64,000 nucleotides of DNA, taken from contig NZ_KE386897.1 in the NCBI RefSeq assembly GCF_000429405.1, positions 318,031 through 382,030 of the forward strand. The letters run 5' to 3'. Positions 37,211-46,856 of the stretch are shown one piece after another. How positions within the stretch are numbered: the stretch's first letter is position 1; each line of letters begins with the position of its first letter. This DNA comes from Algoriphagus marincola DSM 16067 (GTDB lineage: Bacteria > Bacteroidota > Bacteroidia > Cytophagales > Cyclobacteriaceae). The position numbers were made by a program, and so were the translations under genes. Under the pieces are notes generated by a model. It saw nothing but the letters and a program-made list of their open reading frames with translations, had not been told where the DNA came from and ran no database searches.

Positions 37211-39097
37211 TTACTTTTTTATCATTGGTAGTACTATTCTACTTTGGAACTTCCCTCCATGATGAATAGAGTTGGTTGCTACTACTCCCTCTGTTTCGTC
37301 GTAATTATTTCCACCAGTATTCATATTTCTGTCAAAACGTGGGAAGTTTGAGCTGGTCACTTCGATACGGATTCGATGTCCTTTATCAAAATAATTGGAC
37401 GTACTCATAGGAGTCATTTTGATCTCATAGACTTTTCCATCCTCCATCCAGACTTCTTTGTCATAGCCTTCACGGTATCGAACCCTCTGAATAGTTTCGT
37501 CCAGGTTGTAGGCTTTTCCATCCGGATGAACGTCGATGACTTTGATGGTGACATCTGTATCCTTGGCATCTGAACTCAGATACAAATACGACTCGATGAA
37601 ACCCGAAACTTCTACTCCTTCTTCTAGAGGCTCTGAGGTGTAGACGAGTATATCATCCCTTAGCTCCATTTCAGACTGGTCAAATGCACCGCCTTGGACT
37701 GCATTACCCGTACAGCATACATTTCCACCATAGGAGGGAACAGGGTCCATCGGATCATAGGTGAAAGTATCTTGATTTTCTTTTTTAGGCGCCTTTGCAA
37801 CCAGTTTTCCATCTCCATTTCTTGTATTGGCATTACCTTCTGAGTCCAGGTAGAAATTGGTCATCACAGCTTCTTTGGGAGGCCATACATCTGAGGACTG
37901 CCACTTGTTCGAGCCCATGGTGTAGTAGGTTACTTTTGGAAGCTCACTGATGGTATTGCTTTCTTCTCCTTTTAGCCACTTGTCAAACCAAGCTGTAATC
38001 ACCTCATCATAGTTCCAGCGGGCATCCCCTACACTTCGCTCACCTACGATGGTGTTTTCAGTTGCTCTGGTGTAAGAGCAATGCAAAACAGGGGCGATAA
38101 CCAAATACTGGTTGTCTCTAGCTAGTTGGCTGATAGCATTCTCTCTGGCGTGATTGTATAGCGCGATGTTTGGTGAAGAGGACACGTCATACCAAGACAC
38201 AAACCACATACTTGGTTTGTCAAAAGGCATATCGTCATGATATAGTCCACCCTGATACCAGCGTGCATCATTAGGCTTTCGTGTAATCATTTCTTCATAG
38301 ATGCCTTTTGGTCCATTTACATTTTTGATAATGTCCTGAACGGGCAAATGTGCCAAGCCTTCTTTCCAGTCCACTCTTGGGTATTCCGGAGCCATGTCAT
38401 AGAAGCGCTGCAATCTCAATAAGTCCTCCTGAGCGATTCCTCGCTGAAGTCTTGGAGCCATTGGGTCATGTTGTGTTCCATAAAGCCAAGCTGTAAACAG
38501 CATCTGCCCAGCACCTCCTCGGTACCAGTTGCCTTGCTCTACAAAGTCTCCAATTTTACCAACTCCAGCACCAAATCCTTGTGGGACCAAAGCTGCTAAT
38601 GCAGGATGATCTAAAGAAGCAGCAGCCATTTGCCATTCAGCAGTGGAGGAACAGCCAAGGAGACCAATCTTCCCATTGCTCCAACTTTGCTCAGACATCC
38701 AGTCAAAAGCATCATAGCTATCTGTCAGCGGTGTGCCGAGAATATCCCATTCACCTTCAGAGAAAAAGCGCCCTCTTTCATTCTGAACGACATAGGCATA
38801 TCCTTTTTTGACCCAGGAAAGGGCAGATTGCATAGTTCGGGTACGAAGTTCACCATCTCCATAGGTGTTAAAATTATAAGGAGTCCTTGAGAATACGATC
38901 GGGACAGGCTCATCAGTTTTGGGTCTGTAGATGTCAGTAGCTAGGCGGATTCCGTCTCGCATTGGCATCATTACTTTCTGATCGACGATCGCGATCTCCT
39001 CCAATTGGTCCAAAATGGATTTTTCTTGTCCAAAAACCTGGATAGAGAAAAGAAAAATCAGGACAGTAAATAGTGTCTTGGGTATTATTCTGTTCAT
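37211..39097 (-). CDS. CocE/NonD family hydrolase (S15 X-Pro dipeptidyl-peptidase-like)
   Basis: This 628-residue secreted alpha/beta hydrolase is of the cocaine esterase / X-Pro dipeptidyl-peptidase family. It has a signal peptide ([24 protein letters not shown]), [15 protein letters not shown] at the start of the catalytic domain, nucleophile region [14 protein letters not shown] (GxSxxx, Ser about 162), a helical cap and a C-terminal jelly-roll (about 430-628) of the X-Pro type. The ATG at 39097 gives a clean signal peptide; an in-frame ATG eight codons upstream exists. It likely cleaves acyl esters or glutaryl/peptidyl amides in the periplasm. Confidence 0.87.
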   Translation of the reverse strand: MNRIIPKTLFTVLIFLFSIQVFGQEKSILDQLEEIAIVDQKVMMPMRDGIRLATDIYRPKTDEPVPIVFSRTPYNFNTYGDGELRTRTMQSALSWVKKGYAYVVQNERGRFFSEGEWDILGTPLTDSYDAFDWMSEQSWSNGKIGLLGCSSTAEWQMAAASLDHPALAALVPQGFGAGVGKIGDFVEQGNWYRGGAGQMLFTAWLYGTQHDPMAPRLQRGIAQEDLLRLQRFYDMAPEYPRVDWKEGLAHLPVQDIIKNVNGPKGIYEEMITRKPNDARWYQGGLYHDDMPFDKPSMWFVSWYDVSSSPNIALYNHARENAISQLARDNQYLVIAPVLHCSYTRATENTIVGERSVGDARWNYDEVITAWFDKWLKGEESNTISELPKVTYYTMGSNKWQSSDVWPPKEAVMTNFYLDSEGNANTRNGDGKLVAKAPKKENQDTFTYDPMDPVPSYGGNVCCTGNAVQGGAFDQSEMELRDDILVYTSEPLEEGVEVSGFIESYLYLSSDAKDTDVTIKVIDVHPDGKAYNLDETIQRVRYREGYDKEVWMEDGKVYEIKMTPMSTSNYFDKGHRIRIEVTSSNFPRFDRNMNTGGNNYDETEGVVATNSIHHGGKFQSRIVLPMIKK

Positions 39098-39268
39098 GGT
39101 GCTGCTAAAATTTATTTGCATTAAATTACCCTTTACAATCTGATAATTCTAAAAAAATAATGATAAGAGGTATTTCTTAGGGTTTTTAGGAAATAAGGTT
39201 AATTAAAGAAAGTAAGAGTTAGGGATTTAGTTTCTTTAAACTCTTTTCAATGAAATGGTAATTATCTT

Positions 39269-39296
39269 TTGTATTCATTGAGAAGGCTTAAATTTG
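39269..39296 (+). promoter_or_regulatory. Predicted Bacteroidota promoter for fumarylacetoacetase
   Basis: TTG preceded by TTT at about 39267-39271 and TAAATTTG (39289-39296) match the -33 TTTG and -7 TAnnTTTG elements with a 17-base gap. The -7 element ends 31 bases before the ATG. Confidence 0.5.
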
Positions 39297-39327
39297 CCCT
39301 CACAAATTTTTGATCAGTAGCCAATAA

Positions 39328-40587
39328 ATGATGAACGAGCTAAAAACGTGGGTGGAGATTCCCAAAAATTCCGATTTTACCATCTATAATCTGCCATTTG
39401 GCATTTTCAAGAATAAAAGGCTAAGTCCTAGGGTTGGAATTGCAATTGGTGATAAGATTGTTGACTTGAGCATTTTGGATCAGGAAGGATTCTTTTCGGA
39501 TCTTTTTCTCCCAGAAGGTATCTTTTTAAGCGAAGCACTTAATGATTTGATTGCCTTGGGTAAAACTCAAACCAAAAAAATCAGAGAGCGCGTACAAGAA
39601 TTGCTTCTGGCTGATAATGAAAAGCTTCGTGACCATTCCATCCGTGGAAAAGTAATGGTCAACCGAAAAGAAGCCGAAATGCTTTTGCCTGTCAAAATCG
39701 GAGATTACACGGATTTCTATAGCTCCATGGAGCATGCTACCAATGTAGGAAAGATGTTTCGTGATCCAGAAAATGCACTGTTGCCAAATTGGAAGCATCT
39801 ACCCGTAGGCTATCATGGAAGAGCTTCATCCATCATTCCTTCAGGTGTAAATATTCATCGCCCAAAAGGCCAATTCAAGGATCCAGATATGGAGAGCCCT
39901 TCTTTTGGTCCGAGCAGAAGAATGGATTTTGAGTTGGAATTAGCATTCATCACGGGAAAATCTACCAAGCTTGGGGACTCAATATCTACAGAAGAAGCGG
40001 AAGACTATATTTTCGGATTTGTCTTGTTTAATGACTGGTCTGCAAGGGATATTCAGGCTTGGGAATACGTTCCATTGGGTCCATTCTTGGGGAAAAGCTT
40101 CGCCTCCTCCATTTCACCATGGGTAGTTACCATGGAAGCTTTGGATCAATTCCGAGTAGACGGCCCAACCCAAGATCCGGAGGTTTTGCCTTACTTGAAA
40201 TGTGAAACGCCGCATAGCTTTGATATCAATCTGGAAGCATACATTCAGCCTGATGGAGTAAAACAAGCCAGTCGAGTCTGCCGATCCAATTTCAAATACA
40301 TGTACTGGAATATTGCACAGCAGTTGGCGCATCATACCGTCAATGGCTGCAATATCAATGTGGGAGATATGATGGCATCGGGTACAATTTCTGGACCTAC
40401 AGAGGATTCTTTTGGTTCTATGCTGGAGCTCAGCTGGAAAGGAAGCAAACCGGTCAAACTGGATACTGGCGAAGAGCGAAAATTCATTGAAGATGGAGAT
40501 ACGGTGATCCTCAAGGGCTATGCTGAAAAAGATGGTGTGCGAGTTGGCTTTGGAGAAGTTCGATCTAAGCTCCTTCCAGCCAAATAA
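39328..40587 (+). CDS. fahA: Fumarylacetoacetase
   Basis: This 419-residue cytosolic hydrolase performs the last step of tyrosine degradation, cleaving fumarylacetoacetate to fumarate and acetoacetate. It has the N-terminal FAH domain (about 1-115) and catalytic domain. Motifs: YTDFYSSMEHATNVG (metal/active-site region, His), GRASSIIPSGV, DFELELAFITG, NDWSARDIQ and GPFLGKSF. The length matches the family. No other tyrosine-catabolism genes adjoin. A terminator follows. Confidence 0.96.
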   Translation: MMNELKTWVEIPKNSDFTIYNLPFGIFKNKRLSPRVGIAIGDKIVDLSILDQEGFFSDLFLPEGIFLSEALNDLIALGKTQTKKIRERVQELLLADNEKLRDHSIRGKVMVNRKEAEMLLPVKIGDYTDFYSSMEHATNVGKMFRDPENALLPNWKHLPVGYHGRASSIIPSGVNIHRPKGQFKDPDMESPSFGPSRRMDFELELAFITGKSTKLGDSISTEEAEDYIFGFVLFNDWSARDIQAWEYVPLGPFLGKSFASSISPWVVTMEALDQFRVDGPTQDPEVLPYLKCETPHSFDINLEAYIQPDGVKQASRVCRSNFKYMYWNIAQQLAHHTVNGCNINVGDMMASGTISGPTEDSFGSMLELSWKGSKPVKLDTGEERKFIEDGDTVILKGYAEKDGVRVGFGEVRSKLLPAK

Positions 40588-40608
40588 TAACTTCAAAAAG
40601 AAATAAAT

Positions 40609-40648
40609 AAAATCCTGAGATGTGCTCTGAACCTTTCTCGGGATTTTT
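40609..40648. terminator. Bidirectional hairpin terminator
   Basis: AAAATCCTGAGA (40609-40620) pairs with TCTCGGGATTTT (40636-40647, one G-T pair). It lies between fahA and the convergent phosphodiesterase gene. Confidence 0.7.
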
Positions 40649-40663
40649 ATTTCGAGTCAAAAT

Positions 40664-41437
40664 TTATTTTCCCACCATTTTCAAAAGTGTCTCTGGCTCA
40701 TCTGTGGTGATAAAGTCTATTTTTTTATCAAGCAGAAATTGCATCACCTCCGGGTCATTAACGGTCCAAGAATTGGTGGTAAGTCCCAGTTGGCGGGCTT
40801 CCTCAATCCAGTTTGGCTTCAGTTGAAGAATTCTAAAGTTGTAATCAAAGCCATAAAACCCTGCTTCCTTGAGTTCTGCAGGCGATTTGTCTCCGGTCAA
40901 GTAGGCCACCTTTGCGCTAGGGTCGGTAGCGATGGCTTTCAAGCCACCTTCATAGCTAAAGGTGATATACTCTACCCAATCTTGCGCCTGAAGTTTCTGA
41001 ACCGTAAGCACGGCCAATTCTCCCACTCGCTCACTTCTTTCAGTGCTAATTTCTGAGGGCTTAAATTCCAAAATCAGTTTCGTCTTCTTTTGCTTCATTC
41101 CTTCTCCAAGGTATTCTTCAAGAGTGGGTATTTTTTCTCCGTTTGGGAGTTTTTTGCTCAGTAAGGTCTCATAGGTTTCATGCTCTATGTCCAATCCCTG
41201 AAAGTCTGCATCATGATTGATTACCAACACTTCATCCGCTGTCATCCATACATCAAATTCAGATCCTTCGCAACCCAGCCGAATGGCTTCTCTTAGGGAG
41301 GCGATTGAATTTTGCGGAAGCTCATTCTTTTTCCAAGCACCGCGGTGGGCTATGACTTTATTTTGGATAAAAGAGCTCTGTGCACTGAGGCTGAGACTTA
41401 GAAAACAGAGAGCCAGTGAGATTAGAAATGCTTGCAT
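40664..41437 (-). CDS. Glycerophosphodiester phosphodiesterase
   Basis: This 257-residue protein has a signal peptide (1-19, LSLSAQ) and a GDPD TIM-barrel. Catalytic motifs: AHRGAW (His/Arg), ENs-like NSIASL, EGSEFDVWMT (Glu/Asp metal ligands) and VINHDADFQG (His). It hydrolyses glycerophosphodiesters to glycerol-3-phosphate and an alcohol, probably in the periplasm, for phosphate or lipid scavenging. It is a single gene. Confidence 0.93.
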   Translation of the reverse strand: MQAFLISLALCFLSLSLSAQSSFIQNKVIAHRGAWKKNELPQNSIASLREAIRLGCEGSEFDVWMTADEVLVINHDADFQGLDIEHETYETLLSKKLPNGEKIPTLEEYLGEGMKQKKTKLILEFKPSEISTERSERVGELAVLTVQKLQAQDWVEYITFSYEGGLKAIATDPSAKVAYLTGDKSPAELKEAGFYGFDYNFRILQLKPNWIEEARQLGLTTNSWTVNDPEVMQFLLDKKIDFITTDEPETLLKMVGK

Positions 41438-41544
41438 TTTAGGATTGATTTTGGATTTCGAAAGCGGAAATTATTCCCTTTCTAGGAATTATGGCAATTT
41501 TTTAAAAAAGTTCATAGAAACTTCATTCAGGATCAGCCTTGGAA

Positions 41545-41664
41545 TCAAGAATCATTATCAGGTTTTTTTGGTCCTGCCATTTTGTAGAGTAGCCATCCAA
41601 TACCAACCAAGAAGTGGAGGGCCAAAACTACGACTACGATGATCAAAGTGGTATTGCCTTGCAT
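41545..41664 (-). CDS. Tiny single-pass membrane protein
   Basis: This 39-residue ORF from the ATG at 41664 has one strongly hydrophobic helix (TLIIVVVVLALHFLVGIGWL) and a short charged tail (KKPDNDS). A longer frame to 41730 exists but adds a hydrophilic N-terminus, so the shorter start was chosen. Tiny proteins with this layout are frequent in Cytophagales. The function is unknown; the call depends on the membrane segment. Confidence 0.4.
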   Translation of the reverse strand: MQGNTTLIIVVVVLALHFLVGIGWLLYKMAGPKKPDNDS

Positions 41665-42027
41665 GGATTTCTTGAATCGACGGTTTACAGTTGAAATTAA
41701 CAAAAGCGCTTGGGAGTAAATCAATTTCAAAAAAATCCTTAGCCAGTTTTCTTGTTTGAAGATACTTTTAGGAGGACTTTTCTTTGTATAAAATCAATTT
41801 GATATGTCGTTTTTTATAGATAGTAAAGTTAAAAACTTTCGAATTCTTTCTTTTTGCTTTAAAAATAATTACCTTTTAATACACTGATTTTCAAACTAAT
41901 AAATAGCCTTCCTGGCTAGATTGTTTACGGTTCCCACTCACCACCTTCAGGTAGAGCTTCGGGATATTGATTCGAACATGTCCACTTGGACACCTTTTCT
42001 TTCCCTTATTTTAACCCCCATATTATC
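41665..42027. other. Intergenic region of 363 bp, AT-rich, no gene seen
   Basis: No convincing ORF, RNA gene or repeat was seen. It must carry the promoters of the flanking divergent genes, but no clean TAnnTTTG/TTTG pair was found. Confidence 0.5.
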
Positions 42028-43524
42028 ATGGCAAAAATCAAAAATTTAACCATCACATCGCCCATCCTTTTTGCGCTTCCACTAAAAAGTACCTGGGCTG
42101 TCACTCCGATCGACATCAATAGTCCGCTCTCCGGTGGTGCTTGGGATGGTGCAGGAAAGCTGAAATTCTCCCGAGGAGAAGTTTTGGCAAAGAACGATGC
42201 ACAATTTCTCTACATGGCAATTGATGTAGTTCAGGACACAGGTAATGATTCTGGTACCGGTGATTATTTCTGGCTTTCTTTTGACAGAAATAGAGACCGG
42301 GCCATCACTGCTAATTATGACATCAACTATGCCCTTTACCCAGGCCAGCCGAATAAACTTGCGCGGCAGTATTACCTCGGGCCAGCGAGGTGGACAGGTA
42401 TTTTGAATGACCCTAGTAGTTCGGAAGTGGTTCAAGAATTTGGCTCAAGCGAGGCATCCTCAGCATCCCATCGTATTTGGAAGTTTAAAATTGATCTAAA
42501 AGAAATCAATATCGCCCTTTCATGGCCCTTGAGTCCGCCTTATTCCTATTTCGGTTTTCGGGTCAAATCCACTAGACCTGGTTTTACGACAGATTTCCCA
42601 GGGAATTTTTTCAAGGATTTCAAAAAGCTGAGACAGATTATTTTGTCCAGAAAACCTGGAATCCCTGAAAAATTAGCTGGCCCTGTGATTGGAGGCATTG
42701 GCTTGATTCCAAAATCGAATATCAATCAATCTACAGGGAGGGCGACTACAGATGCAGGCTATTACACTCACGTTCAAAATGCTGCCTTTGGAGGGACATT
42801 GAATGTGATTGGCAATCGTACCAAACTACAGCAGCTTTGGGCGCAGGGAGCAAGAAAATACCGGGTTCTCATTGACCCACCTACCGGCTCTGCTCAGAAG
42901 TTACTTAGCAATTGGTCCAATTATCGGTGGAATGGATCTTCTTATGTGCTCCAGACCTTTTCCGCTTCAGCTTTGGGCTATTATCAATTGGCAAATCCTG
43001 CAATAGATTACTCCATCGATGACTTATTGATCCAATTTCCTACCATAGCTTTGCTTCCAGGAATTCACAAAATCACTGTGATATTTTACAAAGGAAGAAC
43101 GGTTGCTGCGACGGATACGGTCAATATTTACATCGATAATCATCTACCGGGAGTAAACATAGAAAGTATCAAACACGGAAGGAGTGAGGTGTCTGCCTGT
43201 GCGATCGAAACAATTGGACCTGCACCCGATGGATTGAATTTTAGAATTACAGCACACGATCCACAAGGAAACCTTCGTGCAATTCAATTCAGAGCCACCT
43301 ACGGTGAAAATCAAGCCACTGGAATTTTCAGTGAAAGTTATGGTCTCTCGAAAGGTAATTGGGCAGGTCATACGAATCTATTGATACCATCTAGTGGTAA
43401 TTGGCGTCCACCTCAAACATGTGCCTACAGCTTTGTGCTTACAGCCTGGGCCAGGACCACCAATGGCTATGGATACATCGGCCATAATTCTACCCATAGA
43501 AATTTGACGCTGCTATTGAAATGA
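42028..43524 (+). CDS. Uncharacterised protein with CBM9/DOMON-like N-terminal region
   Basis: This 498-residue protein is not assigned to a named family. Residues about 15-160 look like a CBM9/DOMON-like beta sandwich (AWDGAGKLKFSRGEVLAKN, DYFWLSFDRNRD), often ligand or sugar binding. The remainder is beta-rich with repeated strand-like segments (DTVNIYIDNHLPGV). No signal peptide or lipobox is evident at the ATG used (42028), although the domain type usually acts outside the cell; a TTG at 41986 would add 14 residues without creating a signal. It has a strong terminator downstream. Confidence 0.6.
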   Translation: MAKIKNLTITSPILFALPLKSTWAVTPIDINSPLSGGAWDGAGKLKFSRGEVLAKNDAQFLYMAIDVVQDTGNDSGTGDYFWLSFDRNRDRAITANYDINYALYPGQPNKLARQYYLGPARWTGILNDPSSSEVVQEFGSSEASSASHRIWKFKIDLKEINIALSWPLSPPYSYFGFRVKSTRPGFTTDFPGNFFKDFKKLRQIILSRKPGIPEKLAGPVIGGIGLIPKSNINQSTGRATTDAGYYTHVQNAAFGGTLNVIGNRTKLQQLWAQGARKYRVLIDPPTGSAQKLLSNWSNYRWNGSSYVLQTFSASALGYYQLANPAIDYSIDDLLIQFPTIALLPGIHKITVIFYKGRTVAATDTVNIYIDNHLPGVNIESIKHGRSEVSACAIETIGPAPDGLNFRITAHDPQGNLRAIQFRATYGENQATGIFSESYGLSKGNWAGHTNLLIPSSGNWRPPQTCAYSFVLTAWARTTNGYGYIGHNSTHRNLTLLLK

Positions 43525-43538
43525 TTGAATATTAATGA

Positions 43539-43574
43539 AAAAGGCCACCTTGAAATCAAACAAGGTGGCCTTTT
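43539..43574. terminator. Long bidirectional hairpin terminator
   Basis: A 14-bp perfect stem AAAAGGCCACCTTG / CAAGGTGGCCTTTT with an 8-nt loop, between convergent genes ending at 43524 and 43591. Confidence 0.85.
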
Positions 43575-43590
43575 CTCGTAGTTTTTTCGA

Positions 43591-44490
43591 TTAGTTAAAT
43601 CCAAACTTTTTCAATCCATCATGACTGATTCTAATGGCTTCAAGTGGATCAAGATCAAAAGTATTGTCTTGCTCAACTAGGTAATATTCCATTCCCGATT
43701 GGTCCTTTTCCGCCAAAATTCGAGCGAAATCAATTGTGCCGGTGCCAACAGGTGCGAATTCTCCCGCTTCACTCATATCCTTTACATGCCAAGCTTTGAA
43801 TCTACCCGGATACTTCTCAAAGTAAGCCAATGGGTCAGCACCTGACTTAGTTACCCAAAAAAGGTCCATCTGATAGTTGACGTGAGCAGGGTCTGTGTTT
43901 TCTAGAATATAATCTGTTAGGATCGTGCCATCTTCCATGGGCTTAAACTCAAAGTCATGGTTGTGATATAGAAGCTTGAGTCCAGCAGCAAAGCATTTCT
44001 CACCGATTTGCGTCAGAATACTCACCAATTCTTCTGGTGTTCCTTTCATTCCCATTCCATCAGGACCAAAAGTAAACATACCCATTGGAGGAACTGGAAT
44101 CACAAAGTATTCAAATCCAGCTGCTTTAGTGGCTGCAATTTGCTCATCGGCATTTTCCAGAGTCACGCCACCCATGTGCGTACTTCTGGCATCCAAGCCG
44201 ATAGATTCAAGATAGCTTTTGAACTCAGCCGGTTCCATTCCATAAAACTTTCCATCTGCATAGCCTGCAGCCTCTACGTAGGCATAGCCTGCATCTGCTA
44301 CTTTCTGGAGTGTGCCTTTCGGATCAGTGCCCATTGCATCTCGAAGGGTGTAAAGGGCCAAGCCTCCGAAGTTTGTTGATTCCATACTTGTCTCTTCGTT
44401 TGATTCGGTTTGTTCATTGGATTGGGGGCTGCATCCTAGGCTTAAAGCCAAAAGACCAGCAATTCCAAGGTTTGATAGGAGTGTCTTCAT
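43591..44490 (-). CDS. Sugar phosphate isomerase/epimerase lipoprotein (AP endonuclease family 2 TIM barrel)
   Basis: This 299-residue protein has lipobox LSLGC (Cys20) and an acidic Glu/Ser-rich linker (about 21-40), then a xylose-isomerase-like TIM barrel (about 42-299). Motifs: GLALYTLRD, STHMGG, YHNHDFEF (metal-binding His/Asp) and HVKDMSEAGEFAPVGTGTIDF (His, Glu, Gly). Such enzymes isomerise or epimerise sugars; here it is predicted to sit in the periplasm as a lipoprotein, which is common in Bacteroidota. The substrate is unknown. Confidence 0.87.
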   Translation of the reverse strand: MKTLLSNLGIAGLLALSLGCSPQSNEQTESNEETSMESTNFGGLALYTLRDAMGTDPKGTLQKVADAGYAYVEAAGYADGKFYGMEPAEFKSYLESIGLDARSTHMGGVTLENADEQIAATKAAGFEYFVIPVPPMGMFTFGPDGMGMKGTPEELVSILTQIGEKCFAAGLKLLYHNHDFEFKPMEDGTILTDYILENTDPAHVNYQMDLFWVTKSGADPLAYFEKYPGRFKAWHVKDMSEAGEFAPVGTGTIDFARILAEKDQSGMEYYLVEQDNTFDLDPLEAIRISHDGLKKFGFN

Positions 44491-44656
44491 AGTGATTTTT
44501 AATTTGACCCTAAGTTAATTCATATACATGAAAATGATCCCTTTTTTGGATAAATGGAAGGAAGGAAATGAGTAGAGTATATCCCTGATTGTTAGATTCG
44601 ATGGAACAATTTGTACTCAAATCCTTTTCTATAATAGAACTAACCTTTAAATTTTT

Positions 44657-45322
44657 ATGCCAGATAAAGCCAAAATAGTAGATATTCAGAAGCTTACGCA
44701 TGATGTGAAGCAGTTTAAAGTAGAAAAGCCAAACGGCTATTCTTTTGAGCCAGGTCAGGCTTGCGAGGTAGCAATCAATAAGGAAGGCTGGACAGAAGAA
44801 AAGAGACCATTCACTTTTACCTGTCTTCCTGAGGACGATCATCTAGAATTCGTCATCAAATCCTACCACGATCACGATGGAGTGACCAAGGAGATTGACA
44901 GTCTCAAAGTGGGCGATGAACTTTTGGTCGATGAATCATGGGGAGCAATTCAGTACCAAGGGAAAGGTATTTTCATTGCCGGTGGAGCCGGGGTCACGCC
45001 TTTTATAGCGATTTTCAAAAGTTTGAAAGCTCAGGGAAAAGTAGACGGAAATAGTTTGCTTTTCGCAAATAAAACTTCCAAGGATGTGATTCTGGAAGAT
45101 TGGTTTGAAAATACCCTTGGGGAAAATTTCATTTCCATCTTGGATCAAGAAGAAAAAGAAGGTCATGCCCATGGTCGAATTGACAAAGAATTTTTACAGA
45201 AACATGTTTCTGATTTCAAGCAGGAATTCTATGTCTGTGGACCCGAACCTATGATCAAAGCAGTCAGCAAAGCGCTGGAAGAGCTGGGAGCCAATCCGGA
45301 GGCGATTGTATTTGAGAAGTGA
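44657..45322 (+). CDS. FAD-binding flavodoxin/ferredoxin--NAD(P)H reductase-like protein
   Basis: This 221-residue FNR-family protein has an FAD domain (about 1-95; RPFTFTC, GDELLVDESWGAI) and an NAD(P)-binding domain (about 97-221; GIFIAGGAGVTPFIAIF, YVCGPEPMIKAV). There is no 2Fe-2S domain at either end, so it acts as a flavin reductase or partners a separate ferredoxin or flavodoxin. It is a single gene; the electron acceptor is unknown. Confidence 0.87.
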   Translation: MPDKAKIVDIQKLTHDVKQFKVEKPNGYSFEPGQACEVAINKEGWTEEKRPFTFTCLPEDDHLEFVIKSYHDHDGVTKEIDSLKVGDELLVDESWGAIQYQGKGIFIAGGAGVTPFIAIFKSLKAQGKVDGNSLLFANKTSKDVILEDWFENTLGENFISILDQEEKEGHAHGRIDKEFLQKHVSDFKQEFYVCGPEPMIKAVSKALEELGANPEAIVFEK

Positions 45323-45345
45323 TTTTTGATCAATATTAAAATTGA

Positions 45346-45401
45346 GCGAATTCAGTAATCCCCCAAATAATAATGAGGGATCGAATTCGCCAAATTTTTT
45401 T
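45346..45401 (+). terminator. Extended hairpin terminator
   Basis: GCGAATTC (45346-45353) pairs with GAATTCGC (45383-45390), with an inner ATCCC/GGGAT pair (45358-45362, 45377-45381), then AAATTTTTTTAT. It follows the flavin reductase gene. Confidence 0.7.
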
Positions 45402-45414
45402 ATGGGTAGACTTT

Positions 45415-46662
45415 TTACCCGTTACCAAATACATTTGGGAAGAGGAAAGTTACCAATCCAGCCCACACCAGATAAGCCGGCAAGAAATAGGAGATAGTTT
45501 GGCCGAACTGATTAATGCTTTTCCTGGATCTAACAGTCAAAAAGAGGTCTTTTCCTACCCAAATCAAATGTACCATCATAAGTATATTAATTCCCAAAAT
45601 CGCCGTGCGGTTAGGGGTGAATCCCCATTCGTTGATCCGGAATATGATGGCTGACAAGGCAACAGCATTTACAAGCAAAGTAGCTAAGGCTAAAAGCAGC
45701 AAAAGCCAGTTTTGGGAAGCTTGATTTTTTCCTTGGCTATTCTCTGCAATCGAGAAAAAAATCAATGCCATCACGCCAATCAAAAGCAAATTAAAGAGCA
45801 ATAGAAACTCCCGGTCATTGTAAGGGTCTTTGCCTGCATATACGATTGCTCCCAGATAAACCAAGAGCATTACCAATACAAGTGGACTGAAGATTCGGGC
45901 AATAATCGGTGGGACTTTATTGACCAATTGGGGATTGGTTTGGGTCAGGTGGGTGGCAATTAAAGGGATAGCAGCCAATCCGAAAACGGCAATGTATTCC
46001 ATATAAAATTCCTCAATTCTCAAACCAATCAGGCTAAAGAGTCCAATCGTAATTGCCGAAAGGATTCCTCCCGAAAGGACCAATAATCCACCCATGATAA
46101 TGGCATCACCATTGAATCGAAGGAAGCCCAATCGGCTTTCAGAACTTTTCCAATTTTCTCCTCCAAATGCAAATCCCAATAGTCCCCACAGAAGAATAGG
46201 TAAATGAATACAGGCCAGAACCAGCGTGTCACTACTTTCATTATCAGGTAGAAGGTTGATATAAAGCAGCGAAGCGAGAAAAGATAGGGTAAGAATGATG
46301 TTGCTTTTCTGTGAAAGCTTATTTTTCCAAGCAAAATAGACTGAAACAAAAGGGAAAACCATCAGTCCAAGATTTTTGGGATAAAAGAAATCCTCATTGA
46401 TGGGGAAAATAGCTGGGAGCTTAGCATAAATTCCAGCTGCTAAAGATGCTACAATTAAAAATATCCATTCTGATTTTTCTCCCCATTGAATGCTATCCGA
46501 TGGAGTTTGGAGCCGTGCTTTCCAAAAATCCGAAACCGGAGATTGGTTTTGAATACTTGGATAGATGTCCAAGAATGCTTTTTTGAATTCAGATTTATTC
46601 TTTCTATAAAGTTTTTCCAACTCTTCTGCCTGGTCGAGATGGGATAGGATTTCTTTTTTCAT
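45415..46662 (-). CDS. DUF4153-like multi-pass membrane protein
   Basis: This 415-residue integral membrane protein has a soluble helical N-terminus (about 1-60) and about 11 predicted membrane helices. It matches the DUF4153 layout seen in Bacteroidota. The function is unknown. It lies downstream of a small membrane protein gene and the winged-helix regulator gene on the same strand, 194 bp after the former, so it may be in the same operon or separately transcribed. Confidence 0.6.
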   Translation of the reverse strand: MKKEILSHLDQAEELEKLYRKNKSEFKKAFLDIYPSIQNQSPVSDFWKARLQTPSDSIQWGEKSEWIFLIVASLAAGIYAKLPAIFPINEDFFYPKNLGLMVFPFVSVYFAWKNKLSQKSNIILTLSFLASLLYINLLPDNESSDTLVLACIHLPILLWGLLGFAFGGENWKSSESRLGFLRFNGDAIIMGGLLVLSGGILSAITIGLFSLIGLRIEEFYMEYIAVFGLAAIPLIATHLTQTNPQLVNKVPPIIARIFSPLVLVMLLVYLGAIVYAGKDPYNDREFLLLFNLLLIGVMALIFFSIAENSQGKNQASQNWLLLLLALATLLVNAVALSAIIFRINEWGFTPNRTAILGINILMMVHLIWVGKDLFLTVRSRKSINQFGQTISYFLPAYLVWAGLVTFLFPNVFGNG

Positions 46663-46686
46663 ATTAGGTGCTGCTTTAGATTAAAT

Positions 46687-46851
46687 TTAATGATTCTGAG
46701 TTTCTGCTTTTCTGGCAGTATGAAATTGATACGGCTTAAAATTCGTCTTGAAGTTTAGATGGTTGTTGCTTCGATCTTCATTCTTCCGGCTTCCAGCGTG
46801 GCGAGCAAAACGAATTAGGGTAGTGGTCAGATTTCGGATATCTATATGCAT
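46687..46851 (-). CDS. Possible small basic protein, low confidence
   Basis: This 54-residue ORF fits in the 194-bp gap between the small membrane protein gene and the DUF4153-like gene. It starts 5 bases after the upstream stop. It is rich in Asn, Arg, Lys and His, with no recognisable domain. It may be noise; it is listed because spacing and strand fit the operon. Confidence 0.2.
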   Translation of the reverse strand: MHIDIRNLTTTLIRFARHAGSRKNEDRSNNHLNFKTNFKPYQFHTARKAETQNH

Positions 46852-46856
46852 GATTT

